Below are positions 1 through 8,317 of a stretch of DNA of 64,000 bases, piece by piece. Numbering within the stretch: the stretch's first letter is position 1; every line of letters begins with the position of its first letter. The position numbers were made by a program, and so were the translations under genes. This stretch comes from Streptomyces sp. NBC_00683 (GTDB lineage: Bacteria; Actinomycetota; Actinomycetes; Streptomycetales; Streptomycetaceae): positions 1,922,001-1,986,000 of the forward strand of contig NZ_CP109013.1 in NCBI RefSeq assembly GCF_036226745.1. The letters are read 5' to 3'. A model generated the notes under the pieces. The model did not search any database and had not been told where the DNA came from. It saw nothing but the letters and a program-made list of their open reading frames with translations.

Positions 1-139
1 CCTTGTCGAAGACGAGCGCCGCCGCGGTTCCGTAGATGTAGAAGTCGAACCACTCGATGGTGGAGCCGATGAAGGCTCCGAATCCTGCGCGGTTGGCGGC
101 TTTCGTCTTCTCGCGTGCGGTTGCGGTGGACGCACTCAT
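1..139 (-). CDS. MHS-family MFS transporter, N-terminal 46 residues only
   Basis: Only the first 46 codons lie in the window; the rest continues beyond base 1. The ATG complement is at 137-139. The residues include the start of TM1, with the motif GAFIGSTIEWFDFYIYGTAA, which is the recognisable first-helix signature of the metabolite:H+ symporter (MHS) branch of the major facilitator superfamily. MHS members import small organic acids such as shikimate, alpha-ketoglutarate, citrate or aromatic acids. It follows the thiolase gene on the same strand after about 130 bases, so uptake of an aromatic or dicarboxylic acid feeding the beta-ketoadipate pathway is a reasonable inference. The substrate cannot be read from this fragment. 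Confidence 0.85.
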   Translation of the reverse strand, partial: MSASTATAREKTKAANRAGFGAFIGSTIEWFDFYIYGTAAALVFDK

Positions 140-270
140 AGGTGGCTCCCGTGAACATCGTTGATCAAGCGGATGGGGGCATGGCGGACAGGGGCGTCTC
201 CCGGGACGCCCGGTGTCACGCGTTGGGGAAGGGAAAGAGTCCTCGAAGAGGGGACGGGGACGGGGGACGG

Positions 271-1497
271 TCAGACGGTGATGCGCTCGAAGACCGCGGC
301 GAGGCCCTGGCCGCCGCCGATGCACATGGTCTCCAGGCCGTAGCGGGCCTCGCTGCGGTGCATCTCGCGGGTGAGCGTGGCGAGGATGCGGGCCCCGGTG
401 GCGCCCACCGGGTGGCCGAGCGAGACGCCGGAACCATTGACGTTGATCCGCTGCTCGTGGTCCTTCTCGCCGAGGCCCAGTTCCCGGGTGCAGGCCAGGA
501 CCTGCGCGGCGAAGGCCTCGTTGATCTCGATGAGGTCGAGGTCGGCGAGGGTGAGACCGGCGCGGCCGAGGGCCGCGTGGGTGGCCGGTACGGGACCGAT
601 GCCCATGGTCGCGGCGGGGACTCCGGCCCGGGCGAAGGAGACGAGCCGGACCAGCGGGGTCAGCCCGAGCCGTTCGGCGGTGGCGGCGCTGGTGACCAGG
701 CAGGCCGCGGCGGCGTCGTTCTGGCCGCTGGCGTTGCCCGCGGTGACGGTCGCCTCCGGGTCGGACTTGCCCATGATGGGGCGCAGCGCGGCAAGTTGCT
801 CGGCGGTCGTGTCGGGGCGGGGGTGCTCGTCGGCGGTCACGACCGTCTCGCCCTTGCGATTCCGTACGGTGACGGGAACGGTCTCGGCGTCGTAGCGGCC
901 CTCCGCGGCGGCGCGGGCGGCGCGGGCCTGCGAGCGCAGGGCCAGGGCGTCCTGGTCGGCGCGGCTGACGGAGTAGGCGCGCCGCAGGTTCTCGGCGGTC
1001 TCGATCATGCCGCCGGGTACGGGGTGGTTGACGCCCCCGGCGGTGACCCGGCCGCGGGCCAGTGAGTCGTGGAGCTGCAGTCCGGGGCCCTTGATGCCCC
1101 AGCGCCCGTCGTGCGTGTAGTAGGGGGCGGCGCTCATCACGTCGACACCGCCGGCGATGACGACGTCGCTGAATCCGGCCCGGATCTGCATGGCCGCGTC
1201 CAGGACGGCCTGGAGGCCGGACCCGCAGCGCCGGTCGATCTGGGCGCCGGTGACCGAGTCGGGGAGTCCGGCGTCGAGGGCGGCGACCCGGCCGATGGCC
1301 GGGGCGTCGGACGTGGGGTAGGCGTGGCCGAGGATCACCTCGTCGACCCGGGCCGGGTCGATCCCCGTACGGGCGACGACCTCGGCGATGACGCGTGCGG
1401 CGAGCGCGGCCGGCGTCTGCTGGGCGAAGGCTCCGCCGAAACGTCCGATGGGGGTGCGCAGCGGTTCGCAGATGACGACATCGGTCTGGTCGGGCAC
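271..1497 (-). CDS. pcaF: 3-oxoadipyl-CoA thiolase (acetyl-CoA acyltransferase family)
   Basis: Thiolase of 408 residues that would cleave 3-oxoadipyl-CoA with CoA to succinyl-CoA and acetyl-CoA, the last step of the beta-ketoadipate pathway; phenylacetate degradation shares this substrate. The catalytic set is visible: nucleophilic Cys91 in RRCGSG, His362 in GHPVGATG and Cys392 in MCIGGGQG. I chose the GTG at 1497 because GAAAGG lies at proper spacing upstream; the longer ATG-initiated frame (to 1551) adds 18 atypical residues. It is transcribed with the MHS transporter. The adjacent CatI/CatJ-type CoA-transferase genes support PcaF over a general acetoacetyl-CoA thiolase, but sequence alone does not separate the two. 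Confidence 0.85.
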   Translation of the reverse strand: MPDQTDVVICEPLRTPIGRFGGAFAQQTPAALAARVIAEVVARTGIDPARVDEVILGHAYPTSDAPAIGRVAALDAGLPDSVTGAQIDRRCGSGLQAVLDAAMQIRAGFSDVVIAGGVDVMSAAPYYTHDGRWGIKGPGLQLHDSLARGRVTAGGVNHPVPGGMIETAENLRRAYSVSRADQDALALRSQARAARAAAEGRYDAETVPVTVRNRKGETVVTADEHPRPDTTAEQLAALRPIMGKSDPEATVTAGNASGQNDAAAACLVTSAATAERLGLTPLVRLVSFARAGVPAATMGIGPVPATHAALGRAGLTLADLDLIEINEAFAAQVLACTRELGLGEKDHEQRINVNGSGVSLGHPVGATGARILATLTREMHRSEARYGLETMCIGGGQGLAAVFERITV

Positions 1498-1585
1498 GGG
1501 GGACACCTTTCGGCGGTTCGGGTGTGTGGGGCGACCTTCGCACCCGACCACTGAGTCGGTCCAATATCGAGTTGCCCCCTCTTCA

Positions 1586-1600
1586 AGACGCAGCGCGTCT
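1586..1600 (-). terminator. Small hairpin after the LysR gene
   Basis: AGACGC and GCGTCT form a 6-bp stem with a 3-base loop, 23 bases past the LysR stop on the minus strand. There is no strong U-run, which is usual for Streptomyces terminators. It could end the lysR message ahead of the thiolase gene. Confidence 0.45.
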
Positions 1601-1622
1601 CAATCGCCCCCGGGGCGTGCCC

Positions 1623-2513
1623 CTACGGCGTCGGCAGGGCCTCCTCGGCGACCGCCAGCACCGCGCGGAGCGCCGCGGAGGGGTTGTCGGCACGCCAGGC
1701 CAGCGCCGCCTGCCGCCGGATGGGCGGGCCGGCGAGGGGCCGGTACACCAGCCCGTTCTGCTGGATGTGCCGGCAGGAGGAGACGGTGAGGGTGACACCG
1801 ACGCCCGCGGCGACCAGGGCCAGGATCGTGTACGAGTCGGGCGCCTCCTGGACGACACGCGGATTGAAGCCGGTGGCCTCGCAGGCCTCGACCATCGCGT
1901 CGCGCACGGTGGACCCGGTGTTGGCGGGGAAGGAGACGAAGGGCTCGTCGGCGAGGATCCCGATCGGGATGCTCTCCAGGTGCGCCAGCCGGTGGTCGGA
2001 GGGCAGCGCACAGAGCAGCTCCTCCTCGTCGATCACCCGGTAGGCCACCCCCGGCTGGGTCACCGGGAGGCGGACGAAGCCCAGGTCGAGCGATCCGTCG
2101 GCGACCCGGGACAGGGCGACGTTGGCGTACGTCTGCCCCTTCATGACGAGCTCCAGCGCGGGGTGGGCCGCACGGACGGCCCGGGTCAGCTGCGGCAGCG
2201 TCTCGTGGCTGGAGGCACCGGCGAAGCCGATCGTGACCCGCCCGTACTCGCCCCGCCCCGCGGCCCTGGCCGCCCGTACCGCCGTATCGAGGTCGTCGAG
2301 CACGGTCCGTACGGGTTCGAGGAAGGACTCCCCCGCGCTGGTGAGCCGCACCGAGCGGGTGTTGCGCTCGAAGAGCTGGACGCCGAGCTCCTTCTCCAGC
2401 TGCCGGATCTGCTGGCTGAGCGGCGGCTGCGCCATCTGCAGCCGCTTGGCGGCCCGGCCGAAGTGCAGCTCCTCGGCCACGGCGGTGAAGGCGGTCAGAT
2501 GACGCAGTTCCAT
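1623..2513 (-). CDS. LysR-family transcriptional regulator of the beta-ketoadipate genes
   Basis: A 296-residue LysR regulator. The N-terminal winged helix-turn-helix starts MELRHLTAFTAVAEELHFGR and contains the typical PPLSQQIRQLEKELG recognition region (residues about 30-45); the remainder is a periplasmic-binding-like effector domain. The ATG at 2513 gives the canonical family start; the frame is open far upstream but that extension is antisense to the CoA-transferase gene. It sits divergent to catI and upstream of the thiolase. In CatR/PcaQ/CatM-type systems such regulators respond to muconate or beta-ketoadipate, so pathway-specific activation is likely; the effector is an inference. Confidence 0.9.
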   Translation of the reverse strand: MELRHLTAFTAVAEELHFGRAAKRLQMAQPPLSQQIRQLEKELGVQLFERNTRSVRLTSAGESFLEPVRTVLDDLDTAVRAARAAGRGEYGRVTIGFAGASSHETLPQLTRAVRAAHPALELVMKGQTYANVALSRVADGSLDLGFVRLPVTQPGVAYRVIDEEELLCALPSDHRLAHLESIPIGILADEPFVSFPANTGSTVRDAMVEACEATGFNPRVVQEAPDSYTILALVAAGVGVTLTVSSCRHIQQNGLVYRPLAGPPIRRQAALAWRADNPSAALRAVLAVAEEALPTP

Positions 2514-2628
2514 ACGGAACACCCATTCATTAATCAGCGGTCTTGATCCGACCTTAATTTGGTATTGGACAGCAATCAATGGCCGCTGACACGGTAGGCC
2601 GACCAGCACACACTCGCCGAGGAGCACC
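2514..2628. promoter_or_regulatory. Divergent lysR-catI promoter region with LysR-type box
   Basis: This 115-base gap is clearly more AT-rich than its surroundings. It contains the dyad ATTG-GACAG-CAAT at 2564-2576, a good match to the T-N11-A pattern bound by LysR proteins, followed by CAATCAAT. The octamer TATTGGAC (2563-2570) recurs on the minus strand upstream of the thiolase gene (1559-1566), suggesting both promoters share one regulator. Confidence 0.6.
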
Positions 2629-3588
2629 GTGGACCGGACGGACAGGACCGACGACGGGCCGGACAAGACCATGTCGATGAAGGCGGCCGTCGCCGCCTTC
2701 GTCCAGGACGGCGCCACCGTCTGCCTGGAAGGCTTCACCCACCTCATCCCCACCGCGGCCGGGCACGAGATCATCCGCCAGGGCCGCCGCGACCTCACGG
2801 TCGTGCGGATGACCGCGGACATCGTGGTGGACCAGATGATCGCCGCGGGCTGCGTCTCGCGGCTGGTCTCCTCCTTCGTGGGCAACTCCTCCGCCGGTTC
2901 GCTCGGTGAACTGCGGCGCCGGATCGAGAGCAGCGACCCCGCGCCCCTCGCCTTCGAGGAGTACAGCCACTACGGCATGATCTGCCGCTATCTCGCCGGA
3001 GCCCAGCGGCTGCCGTTCTATCCGCTGCGCAGCTACGGGGGCAGCGACCTGCCGTCCGTCAACAGCGATCTGCGCAAGGTCGCCTCGCCCTATCCGGGGC
3101 CGGACGGCGAAACCGAGCAGATCTACGTCGTGCCGCCCGTGAACCCGGACGTGACGTTCATCCACGCCCAGCGGGCCGACCGCAGGGGCAACACGCAGAT
3201 GTGGGGCCTGACGGGCATCCAGGCCGAGGCCGTGTACGCGGCCGGCAAGGCCGTCGTCGTCGTGGAGGAGATCGTCGGCGACGAGGTGGTCCGCTCGGAC
3301 CCGAACCGCACGCTCGTCCCCGCCCACGCGGTGGACGCCGTCGTCGTCTGCCCGCGCGGCGCGCACCCCTCGTTCGCACAGGGCTACTACGACCGGGACA
3401 ACGACTTCTACCGGGCCTGGTCCCACATCAGCAAGGACCCGGAGCGGCTGCAGGAGTGGCTGCGGGAGTGGGTGTACGGCACGGCCGACCACTCCGAGTA
3501 CGTCGCCAGACTGGGCGAGGACTTCTGGGCGGGGCTCGCGGTCGGCGAGGCGCTCAGCGAACCGGTGAACTACGGACGTCGGCTGTGA
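2629..3588 (+). CDS. catI: 3-oxoadipate CoA-transferase alpha subunit (CatI type)
   Basis: A 319-residue CoA-transferase family I alpha subunit. With the beta subunit it would move CoA from succinyl-CoA to 3-oxoadipate. The stretch LEGFTHLIPTAAGHEIIRQG (about residues 33-52) closely matches what I remember of Pseudomonas CatI and glutaconate CoA-transferase A, and is unlike the shorter PcaI type. Later blocks THIHAQRADRRGNTQMWG-like and VVVEEIVGDE also fit. The GTG at 2629 has GAGGAG just upstream; ATGs at codons 15 and 17 have no such site. It is followed immediately by the beta subunit. Glutaconate or another dicarboxylate as substrate cannot be excluded. Confidence 0.85.
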   Translation: MDRTDRTDDGPDKTMSMKAAVAAFVQDGATVCLEGFTHLIPTAAGHEIIRQGRRDLTVVRMTADIVVDQMIAAGCVSRLVSSFVGNSSAGSLGELRRRIESSDPAPLAFEEYSHYGMICRYLAGAQRLPFYPLRSYGGSDLPSVNSDLRKVASPYPGPDGETEQIYVVPPVNPDVTFIHAQRADRRGNTQMWGLTGIQAEAVYAAGKAVVVVEEIVGDEVVRSDPNRTLVPAHAVDAVVVCPRGAHPSFAQGYYDRDNDFYRAWSHISKDPERLQEWLREWVYGTADHSEYVARLGEDFWAGLAVGEALSEPVNYGRRL

Positions 3589-3614
3589 GCGCGGAACACG
3601 AGAAGGAGCTGGTC

Positions 3615-4394
3615 ATGACCACCACCACCGAGCCGGGCACCGTCACGTCCTCGGAGCTGCTCTCCGTCGTCGCCTCCCGCGAACTGGCCGCGCGCCGCAC
3701 GGTCTTCGCCGGAATCGGACTGCCGACGCTCGCCACCGAGCTGGCCCACCTGACGGTGGCCCCGCAGATCGAGGTCGTGTACGAGTCCGGGGTCTGCGGG
3801 GCGCACCCCTCGCACCTGCCCGAGACCATCGCCGACGCCGTGCTCATCTCCGGCGCGGAGGCGGTGCTGTCGATGCCGGCCCTGTTCGGCAACGTCCTGC
3901 AGGGCGGCCACATCGACGTCGGCTTCCTGGGCGCGGCGCAGATCGACCGGTGGGGCAATCTGAACACGTCCGTGATCGGCGACTGGGAGAGCCCCTCGGT
4001 GCGGCTGCCCGGATCCGGCGGCGGCATCGAGGTGATGGCCAACTCCCGTGAGGTCTTCGTGGTGATGCGACGCCACAATCCGCGCTCCTTCACCGAGGCC
4101 CTGGACTTCTGCACCACACCGGGCCCGGACCGCGCGCTCGCCGAGGGCATCCGGCCGCTGGGGGTCGGCGTCACCCGCGTCATCACCGAACTGGGCATCC
4201 TGGCCCGCGAGGGCATCGGCGAGGAGCTCCGGCTGGTCTCGGTGCACCCGGGCGTCACGGTGGAGCAGGTGCGGGCGGCGACGGGCTGGGACCTGAAGGT
4301 GGCCGACTCGGTCGCCACCGTGCCGCCACCCACCGCCGCGGAGCTGCGGCTCCTGCGGGAGGACGTCGATCCCGACCGCGTCTATCTTCGCTGA
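3615..4394 (+). CDS. catJ: 3-oxoadipate CoA-transferase beta subunit (CatJ type)
   Basis: A 259-residue CoA-transferase beta subunit. The probable catalytic glutamate is E57 in the YESGVCG motif, where the glutamyl-CoA thioester forms in this family. Typical blocks GGHIDVGFLGAAQIDRWGNL and the C-terminal VHPGVTVEQV follow. The ATG at 3615 has AAGGAG 6 bases upstream. A GTG at 3585 overlapping the catI stop (GTGA) would add 10 residues but has a poorer ribosome site. Tight coupling to catI matches an obligate heteromeric enzyme. Confidence 0.85.
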   Translation: MTTTTEPGTVTSSELLSVVASRELAARRTVFAGIGLPTLATELAHLTVAPQIEVVYESGVCGAHPSHLPETIADAVLISGAEAVLSMPALFGNVLQGGHIDVGFLGAAQIDRWGNLNTSVIGDWESPSVRLPGSGGGIEVMANSREVFVVMRRHNPRSFTEALDFCTTPGPDRALAEGIRPLGVGVTRVITELGILAREGIGEELRLVSVHPGVTVEQVRAATGWDLKVADSVATVPPPTAAELRLLREDVDPDRVYLR

Positions 4395-4435
4395 GACGAC
4401 TCACCGTCCCGAACCCCGAGAGGACCCCATCTTCC

Positions 4436-5986
4436 ATGCGTATCAGGATCGTCGGCGCCGGAGCCATGGGCCGCGGTATCGCCCAGTGGGCGGCGTCCGC
4501 AGGACACACCGTCGAGCTGTGCGACGTCCGTACGGAGGCGGTGACGGCGGCCGTGGACTTCGTACGGTCCATGCTGGAACGCGCCGTGGACAAGGGCCGG
4601 ATCTCCGCCGGGGGCTGCGCCGCCGCCCTGGAGCGGCTGGTCCCCCTGGACGATCCCTGGGCACAGGGACCTGACGTCGACCTGGTCATCGAGGCCGTAC
4701 GGGAGGACCTGGACACCAAGGCGGAGGTGTTCGGGAAGCTGGAGCAGGCCCTGCCCGGCTCCGCCGTCTTCGCGACCAACACCTCGTCCCTGTCGGTGAC
4801 CCGGATCGCCGCGTCGCTGAAGGACCCCACGCGGCTGGCGGGGCTGCACTTCTTCAACCCCGTACCGCTGATGAAGATCGTCGAGGTCGTGCCGGGAGCC
4901 GCGACCCGCCCCGAGATCGTGCCGGCGCTGACCGAGCTGGTCGAGAGCTGCGGCCACCGTGCGGTCACGGTCGCCGACACCCCCGGCTTCCTGGTCAACC
5001 ACGCCGGGCGCGGTCTGGTGACCGAGGCGCTCGCGCTGCTGGAGGAGTCGGTCGCCGACCCGGCGGGCATCGACCGGATCGCCCGGGACGTGCTGGGGCT
5101 GCGGATGGGCCCGTTCGAGCTGATGGACCTCACCGGACTCGATGTCACCGCGGCCGTGATCGACTCGATCTGGCAGGGCTTCCGGTACGAGGACCGGCTC
5201 CGCCCCTCCTACCTGACCCCGAACCGGGTGGCGGCGGGCCTGCACGGCCGCAAGACCGGGCAGGGCTGGTTCGCGTACGGCTCCGAGGCGCCCGCCCCGG
5301 CCGCGGAGGCGCCGGTCACGGGCGATGCCGACCGGCCGGTGTTCGTGGTGCACACGGGCACGGGCGCAGCGTCCGGCGCCGACGCCCTCCGCGCGGCTCT
5401 GACCGCCGCGGGAGCCACCGTCGAGAGCGGTTCCGCGCCCTCCGCCGACGCCGTCGTCCTGGTTCCGGTCTGGGGTACCACGGTGGCCGCCGCGGTGGCC
5501 TCGCTGGGCCTGCCCGCCGGGCGCACCTTCGGCGTGGACCCGCTGCCCGCGGCCGGCCGCCGCCGCGTGCTCGCGGTGACGCCCGCGGCCGGCCCGGACG
5601 CCGCGCGGGACGCCCGCGCGGTACTGGCCCGCGCGGCGGACGGCGAGGAGCCGTACGCCGTGTCGGTGGTGCGGGACACGGCGGGTTCGGTCGCGCAACG
5701 GCTGCTCGCCTCGGTGGTGTCCGTCGCCGCGTCGATCGCCGAGCGCTCGCTCGCCACCCCGTCGGACATCGACCTGGCGGTGACGGCCGGGCTCGGCTAC
5801 CCGGTGGGACCACTCGCCTGGGGCGACCGGATCGGTGCCGCCCGGATGCTGGAGCTGCAGCGGGCCCTGCACGCGACGACCGGCGACCCCCGCCACCGGC
5901 CGACCCGCTGGCTCACCGAACGCGCCCAGCTCGGCCTTCCGCTGACGGACCCGGGCACCTCGCCCGCCGCCTGCACGACCGGATGA
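4436..5986 (+). CDS. 3-hydroxyacyl-CoA dehydrogenase, two-domain PaaH-like
   Basis: A 516-residue NAD-dependent dehydrogenase. The Rossmann motif GAGAMG is at residues 7-12; the catalytic His138 and Glu150 are in LHFFNPVPLMKIVEVV. The first C-terminal 3HCDH domain spans about residues 185-285. After an Ala/Pro-rich linker, a second 3HCDH-like domain covers about 390-505, the layout of PaaH and FadB-like stand-alone dehydrogenases (about 475-510 residues). It lies 41 bases after catJ, so it is probably co-transcribed. In this context the product would be 3-oxoadipyl-CoA from 3-hydroxyadipyl-CoA, linking phenylacetate or dicarboxylate breakdown to the adjacent thiolase. General 3-hydroxybutyryl-CoA dehydrogenase is the alternative. 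Confidence 0.85.
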   Translation: MRIRIVGAGAMGRGIAQWAASAGHTVELCDVRTEAVTAAVDFVRSMLERAVDKGRISAGGCAAALERLVPLDDPWAQGPDVDLVIEAVREDLDTKAEVFGKLEQALPGSAVFATNTSSLSVTRIAASLKDPTRLAGLHFFNPVPLMKIVEVVPGAATRPEIVPALTELVESCGHRAVTVADTPGFLVNHAGRGLVTEALALLEESVADPAGIDRIARDVLGLRMGPFELMDLTGLDVTAAVIDSIWQGFRYEDRLRPSYLTPNRVAAGLHGRKTGQGWFAYGSEAPAPAAEAPVTGDADRPVFVVHTGTGAASGADALRAALTAAGATVESGSAPSADAVVLVPVWGTTVAAAVASLGLPAGRTFGVDPLPAAGRRRVLAVTPAAGPDAARDARAVLARAADGEEPYAVSVVRDTAGSVAQRLLASVVSVAASIAERSLATPSDIDLAVTAGLGYPVGPLAWGDRIGAARMLELQRALHATTGDPRHRPTRWLTERAQLGLPLTDPGTSPAACTTG

Positions 5987-6042
5987 CGGCGGTGACCGTT
6001 TCGTACAAGACCTGCGAACGGTGACCCGCATACCTTCGGTCC

Positions 6043-6432
6043 ATGACTCCACGACTCGACGCGATCAGCATCACGACCGCGGACCTGGCCGCATCGCTCG
6101 CCTTCTACCGCCGGCTCGGACTCGACATCCCCGCCGGCGCGGAATCCGCACCCCATGTCGAAGTGGCCCTGCCCGGCGGGCAGCGTCTGCTGTGGGACAC
6201 GGAGGACGTCGTCCGTACCTTCGATCCGGAGTGGACCGGTTCGAAGGGCGGCGAGCGTGTCGGCCTCGCCTTCCTGTGCGACAGCCCGGCGGAGGTCGAC
6301 GCGGTGTACGCCGAACTGACCGGTGCCGGCTACCAGGGCCACCTGGAGCCCTGGGACGCCGTGTGGGGGCAGCGCTATGCCGTCGTGCTCGATCCGGACG
6401 GCAGCGCGGTGTCGCTCTTCGCCGGCGCCTGA
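6043..6432 (+). CDS. VOC (glyoxalase/bleomycin-resistance) family protein
   Basis: A 129-residue single-module VOC protein, starting with a beta-alpha-beta unit, [20 protein letters not shown], and ending with [15 protein letters not shown], the usual second half. VOC proteins are metal-dependent enzymes or drug-binding proteins and the sequence does not say which. Its last 58 bases overlap the 3' end of the convergent AraC gene. A dyad ACCGTT/AACGGT (5995-6000, 6017-6022), flanked by repeated GGTGACC, lies between it and the dehydrogenase stop and could be an operator or weak terminator. Confidence 0.8.
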   Translation: MTPRLDAISITTADLAASLAFYRRLGLDIPAGAESAPHVEVALPGGQRLLWDTEDVVRTFDPEWTGSKGGERVGLAFLCDSPAEVDAVYAELTGAGYQGHLEPWDAVWGQRYAVVLDPDGSAVSLFAGA

Positions 6433-7145
6433 CCGGCCCCGCCCAGCGCGGTGAGGTAGCCGCCGAGCGTCGTACCGGCCAGGTCCCTCACCTCACGGGC
6501 CAGATGGGCCTGGTCGGTGCACCCGGCGGCGCAGGCGGCCTCGGCGTACGGCGTTCCGGCCCGTACGAGGGCCAGGGCGCGCTGCAGCCGCAGGATTCTG
6601 GCGAGGGTTTTCGGCCCGTACCCGAAGGCGGCCAGGGAGCGCCGGTGCAGCTGGCGTGCTCCCAGCCCGACCGACCGGGCCGTGTCGGCGACGGAGAGTC
6701 CCTGCCCGAGCCGCTCCGCGACGGACACCGCGAGCGGGTCCGGCGGGCTCGCGTCGGCGGCCCTGCGCAGGGCGATGTCCTCCAGCGCGGCGGCCGGGTC
6801 GGCGGTCCCGTCGATCCTCTCGGCCAGTCTGCGGACCTCCGCGCCCGGCCACACCGCGTCGAGGGGGACCCGCCGGTCACGCAGCTCGTGCGCGGGCACG
6901 CCGAGGAGTGCGGGCGCCGTTCCGGGCGCGAAGCGGATTCCGGTGCAGGATTCGGGGGCGGCCTCAGTGGCGGTGAACGCACGGGTGTCGGGGCCCGCCA
7001 CCAGCAGCCGGCCGCCGGTCCAGAGCAGGTCCATGCAACCGTCGGGCAGGACGGCCCGTGCCGGGTCACGCGGCCCGCTCCAGTTCCAGACCGTCGCACC
7101 GCCGAAGCGCGACGACCGCTCCTCATACCGTCCGTCCGCACCCAT
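6375..7145 (-). CDS. AraC-family transcriptional regulator (DUF6597-type sensor)
   Basis: A 256-residue regulator. The N-terminal half, with the block [23 protein letters not shown] (about residues 31-53; shown in part), is the DUF6597-type ligand domain. The C-terminal third is the double helix-turn-helix of AraC proteins ([20 protein letters not shown], about 170-190). The ATG at 7145 is preferred; two GTG codons just upstream in frame add at most three residues. It is convergent with the VOC gene, overlapping it by 58 bases at the 3' ends, so the two messages are antisense to each other at their tails. Confidence 0.85.
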   Translation of the reverse strand: MGADGRYEERSSRFGGATVWNWSGPRDPARAVLPDGCMDLLWTGGRLLVAGPDTRAFTATEAAPESCTGIRFAPGTAPALLGVPAHELRDRRVPLDAVWPGAEVRRLAERIDGTADPAAALEDIALRRAADASPPDPLAVSVAERLGQGLSVADTARSVGLGARQLHRRSLAAFGYGPKTLARILRLQRALALVRAGTPYAEAACAAGCTDQAHLAREVRDLAGTTLGGYLTALGGAGQAPAKSDTALPSGSSTTA

Positions 7146-7163
7146 GGGCACCACGCTACGGCG

Positions 7164-8300
7164 TCACTGCTCCTTGGCGTCCTTGTCCCGGTTCCCGTGG
7201 AGCCGGGACTTCACGTCGTCCGGCGGCAGGAAGCGGGACCAGCGCTCGGGGAACTCGGACGGCATGTACACGTCCTCGTCCTCGTCGTCCGCGTAGGCGT
7301 CCCAGTTCGCCGACTGGGCCCTGGCCACGAGCTCGGCCGCCTGGGCCGCCCGTAGCCGCTCGTTGGCCGCACGGGCCGCTGCGGTGGCAAGCGAAGGCCA
7401 TACCCGGTCGATCGCGGCATTCACGGCAGCACCGACAAGTACGGCGAATGCTGAGATACCTATCCAGAGCAGGACAGCGATGGGCGCGGCCAACGAACCG
7501 TAGATCGTGGGCCCTTCGACCGTGTTCGTGAGATAGATCCGCAGCAGGAAGCAGCCCACCACCCACATCCCGAGCGCCACCAGCGCACCGGGAACATCCT
7601 CGATCCACGGCGAACGGACGGGTACGGAGACGTGGTAGAGCGTCGTCAGGAACGCGATCGACAGCACGATGACCAACGGCCAGTACAGGACGGCGAGTAC
7701 CTCGGTGCCCCACGGGACGAACTCCACGACCCGGTCGGGACCGACCACCAGCAACGGCAGCACCACCGCTCCCAGCAGCAGGGCGACCACGTACAGCAGG
7801 AAGGCGAGCAGGCGGGTCTTGACGATGCCCCGGTGCCCGTCGAGCCCGTACATCACGGTGATGGTGTCGATGAAGACGTTCACCGCACGGGAACCCGACC
7901 AGAGGGCGATGGCGAAGCCGAGCGAGATGACATCGGGGCGCGCACCGGTCGTCACGTCGTCCATGAGCGGCCTGGCGATGTCCTTCACGCCCCGCTCGGA
8001 CAGCACCGTCTGCACCGCACCGAGGATGTTGCGCTCGATGGAGGCGACCGTGGTGGTGGCGGTCCAGTCGTCGACGTAGCCGAGCAGGCCGATCAGCCCG
8101 AGCAGCAGCGGCGGCAGTGACAGCAGGGTGAAGAACGCCGCCTCGGCCGCGAGACCGAGGATGCGGTATTCCATGCACGAGTTGACCGTGTCCTTGAGCA
8201 ACTGCCACGCCATCTGCCGCTTGGATACGTTGCGGTAGAGGACTCGAGCCCGGTGGAGCCGACCCGGTGGCCGCTCGGGTGTTTCTTTTGCTGCCTGCAC
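7164..8300 (-). CDS. YihY/virulence factor BrkB family membrane protein
   Basis: A 378-residue integral membrane protein with about six hydrophobic segments between residues 45 and 300, including FFTLLSLPPLLLGLIGLLGY and the conserved WSGSRAVNVFIDTI region typical of YihY/BrkB (once called ribonuclease BN, an assignment now dropped). The C-terminal tail is charged and acidic (ADDEDEDVYM). Function in this family is unclear; envelope or transport roles are proposed. The GTG at 8300 is the first plausible start. A TTG at 8327 would overlap the divergent aidB start. It lies only 17 bases from aidB, so the promoters must overlap the coding starts. Confidence 0.85.
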   Translation of the reverse strand: MQAAKETPERPPGRLHRARVLYRNVSKRQMAWQLLKDTVNSCMEYRILGLAAEAAFFTLLSLPPLLLGLIGLLGYVDDWTATTTVASIERNILGAVQTVLSERGVKDIARPLMDDVTTGARPDVISLGFAIALWSGSRAVNVFIDTITVMYGLDGHRGIVKTRLLAFLLYVVALLLGAVVLPLLVVGPDRVVEFVPWGTEVLAVLYWPLVIVLSIAFLTTLYHVSVPVRSPWIEDVPGALVALGMWVVGCFLLRIYLTNTVEGPTIYGSLAAPIAVLLWIGISAFAVLVGAAVNAAIDRVWPSLATAAARAANERLRAAQAAELVARAQSANWDAYADDEDEDVYMPSEFPERWSRFLPPDDVKSRLHGNRDKDAKEQ

Positions 8301-8317
8301 GTCCTTACCGTATCGGC

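Noticed and set aside
142..1065. A 307-codon plus-strand frame opposite the thiolase
   Set aside because: Gly/Val/Asp-rich antisense shadow of the thiolase gene, which has complete catalytic motifs.
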